Shown piece by piece: positions 13,982-15,812 of a stretch of 15,812 nucleotides of DNA. The notes beneath the pieces are model-generated. The model had not been told where the DNA came from. It worked only from the letters and a program-made list of their open reading frames with translations, and ran no database searches. A program made the position numbers and the translations under genes. How positions within the stretch are numbered: position 1 is the first letter of the stretch; the number at the start of each line of letters is the position of its first letter. This DNA is from DATFAS01 sp035254305 (lineage in GTDB: Bacteria > Bacillota > Bacilli > Aneurinibacillales > RAOX-1): the NCBI GenBank assembly GCA_035254305.1, contig DATFAS010000203.1, positions 1 through 15,812 on the forward strand, written 5' to 3'.

Positions 13982-14890
13982 GTGAAACTTATACGTTCTG
14001 AACAAGGTTCTGCTTTCATTCTTACTGTTGTTTTCATGTCTGTTCTGATTACTTTGTTTGCTTTAAACGTAGATGGTGGAATGCTTTTTTTATCCAAAAG
14101 TAAGCTGCAGAAATCATTGGATTCAGCGGTTTTGGCGGGTGCACAGAATCTGCCCGATCGACCGGATCTAGCTCAAACAGAGGCCCAAAAAACCGTGATA
14201 GCTAATGGGATATCAAATCGTGTCAATATCGATTTCAATTCCGAATATACTTCGATTCATGCTGATTCGACCGAGGAGGAATCCATTCTTTTCAATCGAG
14301 TGCTGGGTTTGGAGCAGACAGGAGTTCATGCTTCAGCCAAGGTTCAGTTAATTCCGTTGATCTCAGGAATGGGGGCAATTCCCTTGGGAGTCCAGGCTGG
14401 TACACCATTAATCTTTGGGACACAGGTACAGCTGAAGGCAGGCACATCGAATGTAGGGAATTTCGGTGCGTTAGCCTTGAATGGCCCAGGTGCGAAAGAT
14501 TATGAAACGAATCTTACCTACGGATATAACTCAGAGTTGGACGTGAATGATATTTTGGATACACAGACAGGGAATATTACACAGCCGACGATAAGGGCGA
14601 TTGAAAGCCGAATGACAAGTTGCCCTATGCAAGGTAGTGCTTCTTATACGGATTATCCCACTGATTGTCCGCTAGTGGTACTGATTCCGGTCTATGACCC
14701 TATCTTGGATGCCTCGAATCAAATGAAGCAAGTGAAGATCGTTGGCTTTGCTTCCTTCTTCTTAGAGAGTGTAGGGCCAACCAATGATGGGGCAATTGTC
14801 ACTGGGCGATTTATTCAGAAAACGTATTCAGGGAGTACCTCTCCCACTCAACCCTCTTATGGAGCTTATGGATACCGATTGATAGAGTAA
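13982..14890 (+). CDS. TadG-like pilus assembly protein (TadE/G N-terminal domain)
   Basis: The 302-aa product starts RSEQGSAFILTVVFMSVLITLFALNVDGG, the TadG-type N-terminal membrane helix (Flp pilus assembly TadE/G-like, PF13400), followed by LQKSLDSAVLAGAQNL, a conserved stretch of this family. The remainder is a secreted beta-rich domain of about 240 residues with two cysteines 16 apart (SCPMQ...DCPLV) that may form a disulfide. No vWA domain of the kind found in long TadG proteins is visible. The start is uncertain: GTG 13982 begins one base after the tadE stop with a weak GCGGG site; TTG 13973 would overlap tadE. It precedes cpaB by 21 bases in the Tad operon. Confidence 0.78.
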   Translation: MKLIRSEQGSAFILTVVFMSVLITLFALNVDGGMLFLSKSKLQKSLDSAVLAGAQNLPDRPDLAQTEAQKTVIANGISNRVNIDFNSEYTSIHADSTEEESILFNRVLGLEQTGVHASAKVQLIPLISGMGAIPLGVQAGTPLIFGTQVQLKAGTSNVGNFGALALNGPGAKDYETNLTYGYNSELDVNDILDTQTGNITQPTIRAIESRMTSCPMQGSASYTDYPTDCPLVVLIPVYDPILDASNQMKQVKIVGFASFFLESVGPTNDGAIVTGRFIQKTYSGSTSPTQPSYGAYGYRLIE

Positions 14891-14911
14891 AAAGGATGAA
14901 GGTGAGTCATC

Positions 14912-15454
14912 GTGAAAACAAAAACCATCTGGGTATGGGCAGTCATCTTAGGAGCAATGGCAACGGTGTTGTTCTATCTCATAACCTTTAAACATCCCAG
15001 CACTCCTACAGCGGTTCCGGCTCCTACTACGGAGGTAGCGAAGAAACCGGAGGTGGAAAAGGATAAAGGCGCACTCCCAATCTCTCAGGGAAAACGTGCA
15101 GTGTCTATTCCGGTAAATGAAGTGCAAGGAGTATCTGGATTTGTTCAAGCGGGAGACTTTGTCGATGTGGTCGTGACTTCTCCGGCTAATTGGACGTCTG
15201 AATCAGCTCAAATATTAATCCAACATAGTAAAGTACTAGCAGTAGGTAGTACGTTAAAGTCGGACGATCCGAAAGCAAAAGAATATCGAACCGTGACACT
15301 AGAGGTAACACCGATCGATGGGGTATCCCTTTCATTAGCCATTCAAAAAGGAGCCAATATACAGCTCATGTTACGTACACCACAGGATCAGGCTACTGTG
15401 CCAGCGGTTCAGAAAACGATGGAAGGCTTAATGAATGGGGGGAATGCCAAATGA
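14912..15454 (+). CDS. cpaB: Short CpaB/RcpC-like Flp pilus assembly protein
   Basis: The 180-aa product has an N-terminal membrane helix (about 7-25), a Pro/Lys/Glu-rich spacer (about 28-58), and a domain beginning GKRAVSIPVNEVQGVSGFVQAGDFVDVVVTS that matches the C-terminal RcpC/CpaB region. It continues through TVTLEVTPIDGVSLSLAIQKGANIQLMLRTP. Typical CpaB proteins are about 250-300 aa and carry an SAF domain before this region; here the SAF half is replaced by the short spacer. Start GTG 14912 follows AAGGTGAG. The stop overlaps the cpaE start (ATGA). In Gram-negative Tad systems CpaB works in the periplasm with the secretin; in this organism it is probably an extracytoplasmic membrane-tethered part. 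Confidence 0.82.
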   Translation: MKTKTIWVWAVILGAMATVLFYLITFKHPSTPTAVPAPTTEVAKKPEVEKDKGALPISQGKRAVSIPVNEVQGVSGFVQAGDFVDVVVTSPANWTSESAQILIQHSKVLAVGSTLKSDDPKAKEYRTVTLEVTPIDGVSLSLAIQKGANIQLMLRTPQDQATVPAVQKTMEGLMNGGNAK

Positions 15455-15812
15455 GGGTAAGATGTTTCGGTCTATCTGAGAATCGTTGGGATCTAACAGC
15501 CATTGATGCTTCCATGCCAACAGGAAACAGTATCGTTTGGTTTGATACAGGAAAGAGCCTTTGTGAAACCATCGCAGAGGATGGGCGGCCCACCGTTGTG
15601 ATTTTGCATAAAGGCAGCGGGTATGATATTTATCAGCTCTGTCAGGAGTTAACAAGCAGTTATTCTTATGTATCGGTTATTTTGGTCGTACCAAGCCAGC
15701 AGCTAGAGTTAAAAAGAGCCATGAGAATGGGAGCAGCGGATACGTTAAGCTCACCGTTTAGTCGGGATGAAATTAAGCAGGCTTTGCAGGTCGCAGATCA
15801 GCGGTTATCACT
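15451..15812 (+). CDS. cpaE: CpaE/TadZ pilus localisation ATPase, N-terminal receiver-like part (partial)
   Basis: An open frame begins at ATG 15451, overlapping the cpaB stop by four bases with a GGGGGG-type site eight bases upstream, and runs off the right edge after 120 codons. The visible part looks like an atypical receiver domain: VVILHKGSGYD strand, YSYVSVILVVPSQ strand, then MRMGAADTLSSPFSRDEIKQAL, which matches the G-A-x-D-x-L-x-x-P-F segment of receiver domains. CpaE/TadZ proteins have exactly this domain before a MinD/ParA-like ATPase that positions Tad pili. The ATPase part lies beyond the window. The Asp phosphorylation site is not evident, as usual in this family. Confidence 0.8.
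   Translation, partial: MRVRCFGLSENRWDLTAIDASMPTGNSIVWFDTGKSLCETIAEDGRPTVVILHKGSGYDIYQLCQELTSSYSYVSVILVVPSQQLELKRAMRMGAADTLSSPFSRDEIKQALQVADQRLS

Noticed and set aside
1..15812. CRISPR array, tRNA/rRNA genes, insertion sequences or attachment sites
   Set aside because: No regularly spaced repeats, tRNA-like folds, transposase frames or terminal inverted repeats were seen on either strand.

Overview
This window is an almost continuous stretch of surface-appendage genes from a Gram-positive bacterium. It is probably a member of the Bacillota, class Bacilli (a Paenibacillaceae- or Brevibacillaceae-like genome is my guess, not proven). The reasons are moderately AT-rich DNA, strong GGAGG/AAGGTGG-type ribosome binding sites, frequent GTG starts, many 1-4 base gene overlaps, intrinsic terminators with T-runs, and pilus loci that lack the outer-membrane secretin genes (no PilP/PilQ in the type IV part).

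Region 1 (1-8390) is a type IV pilus locus. After the tail of an unidentified gene (ends at 98) come pilB (extension ATPase), pilT (retraction ATPase), pilC (platform), a type IV pilin, an intrinsic terminator, then pilM, pilN and pilO (inner-membrane alignment complex), a second type IV pilin and pilD (bifunctional prepilin peptidase/N-methyltransferase). Together these form a nearly complete monoderm type IV pilus machine able to extend and retract. PilB carries an N-terminal MshEN-type domain with two recognisable copies of the 24-residue motif known to bind c-di-GMP in MshE.

Region 2 (8391-12150) is a single long gene with its own promoter and a strong terminator. It encodes a secreted 1184-residue protein with a Big_2-like domain, a Ser-rich linker, a von Willebrand factor A domain with an intact MIDAS, two tandem copies of a [cadherin-like beta-sandwich + Ig/cadherin-like] pair, and an unrecognised C-terminal region. 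Lying between two pilus loci, it is a good candidate adhesin. A convergent DUF192 gene follows on the minus strand.

Region 3 (about 12649-15812) is the start of a Tad/Flp pilus locus. It begins with a well-conserved cyclic-di-GMP class I (GEMM-I) riboswitch followed by an intrinsic terminator, then flp (pilin), a second intrinsic terminator, tadV/cpaA (prepilin peptidase), tadE, a tadG-like gene, a short cpaB and the 5' part of cpaE/tadZ, which runs off the end. The ATPase and platform genes (tadA/B/C) are expected beyond the window.

The most interesting theme is that two different pilus machines lie back to back and both show links to c-di-GMP: the Tad locus by a riboswitch at the RNA level, and the type IV pilus possibly by the MshEN domain of PilB at the protein level. 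Each locus also has an intrinsic terminator directly after a pilin gene, suggesting that pilin is made in excess over machinery by partial termination.
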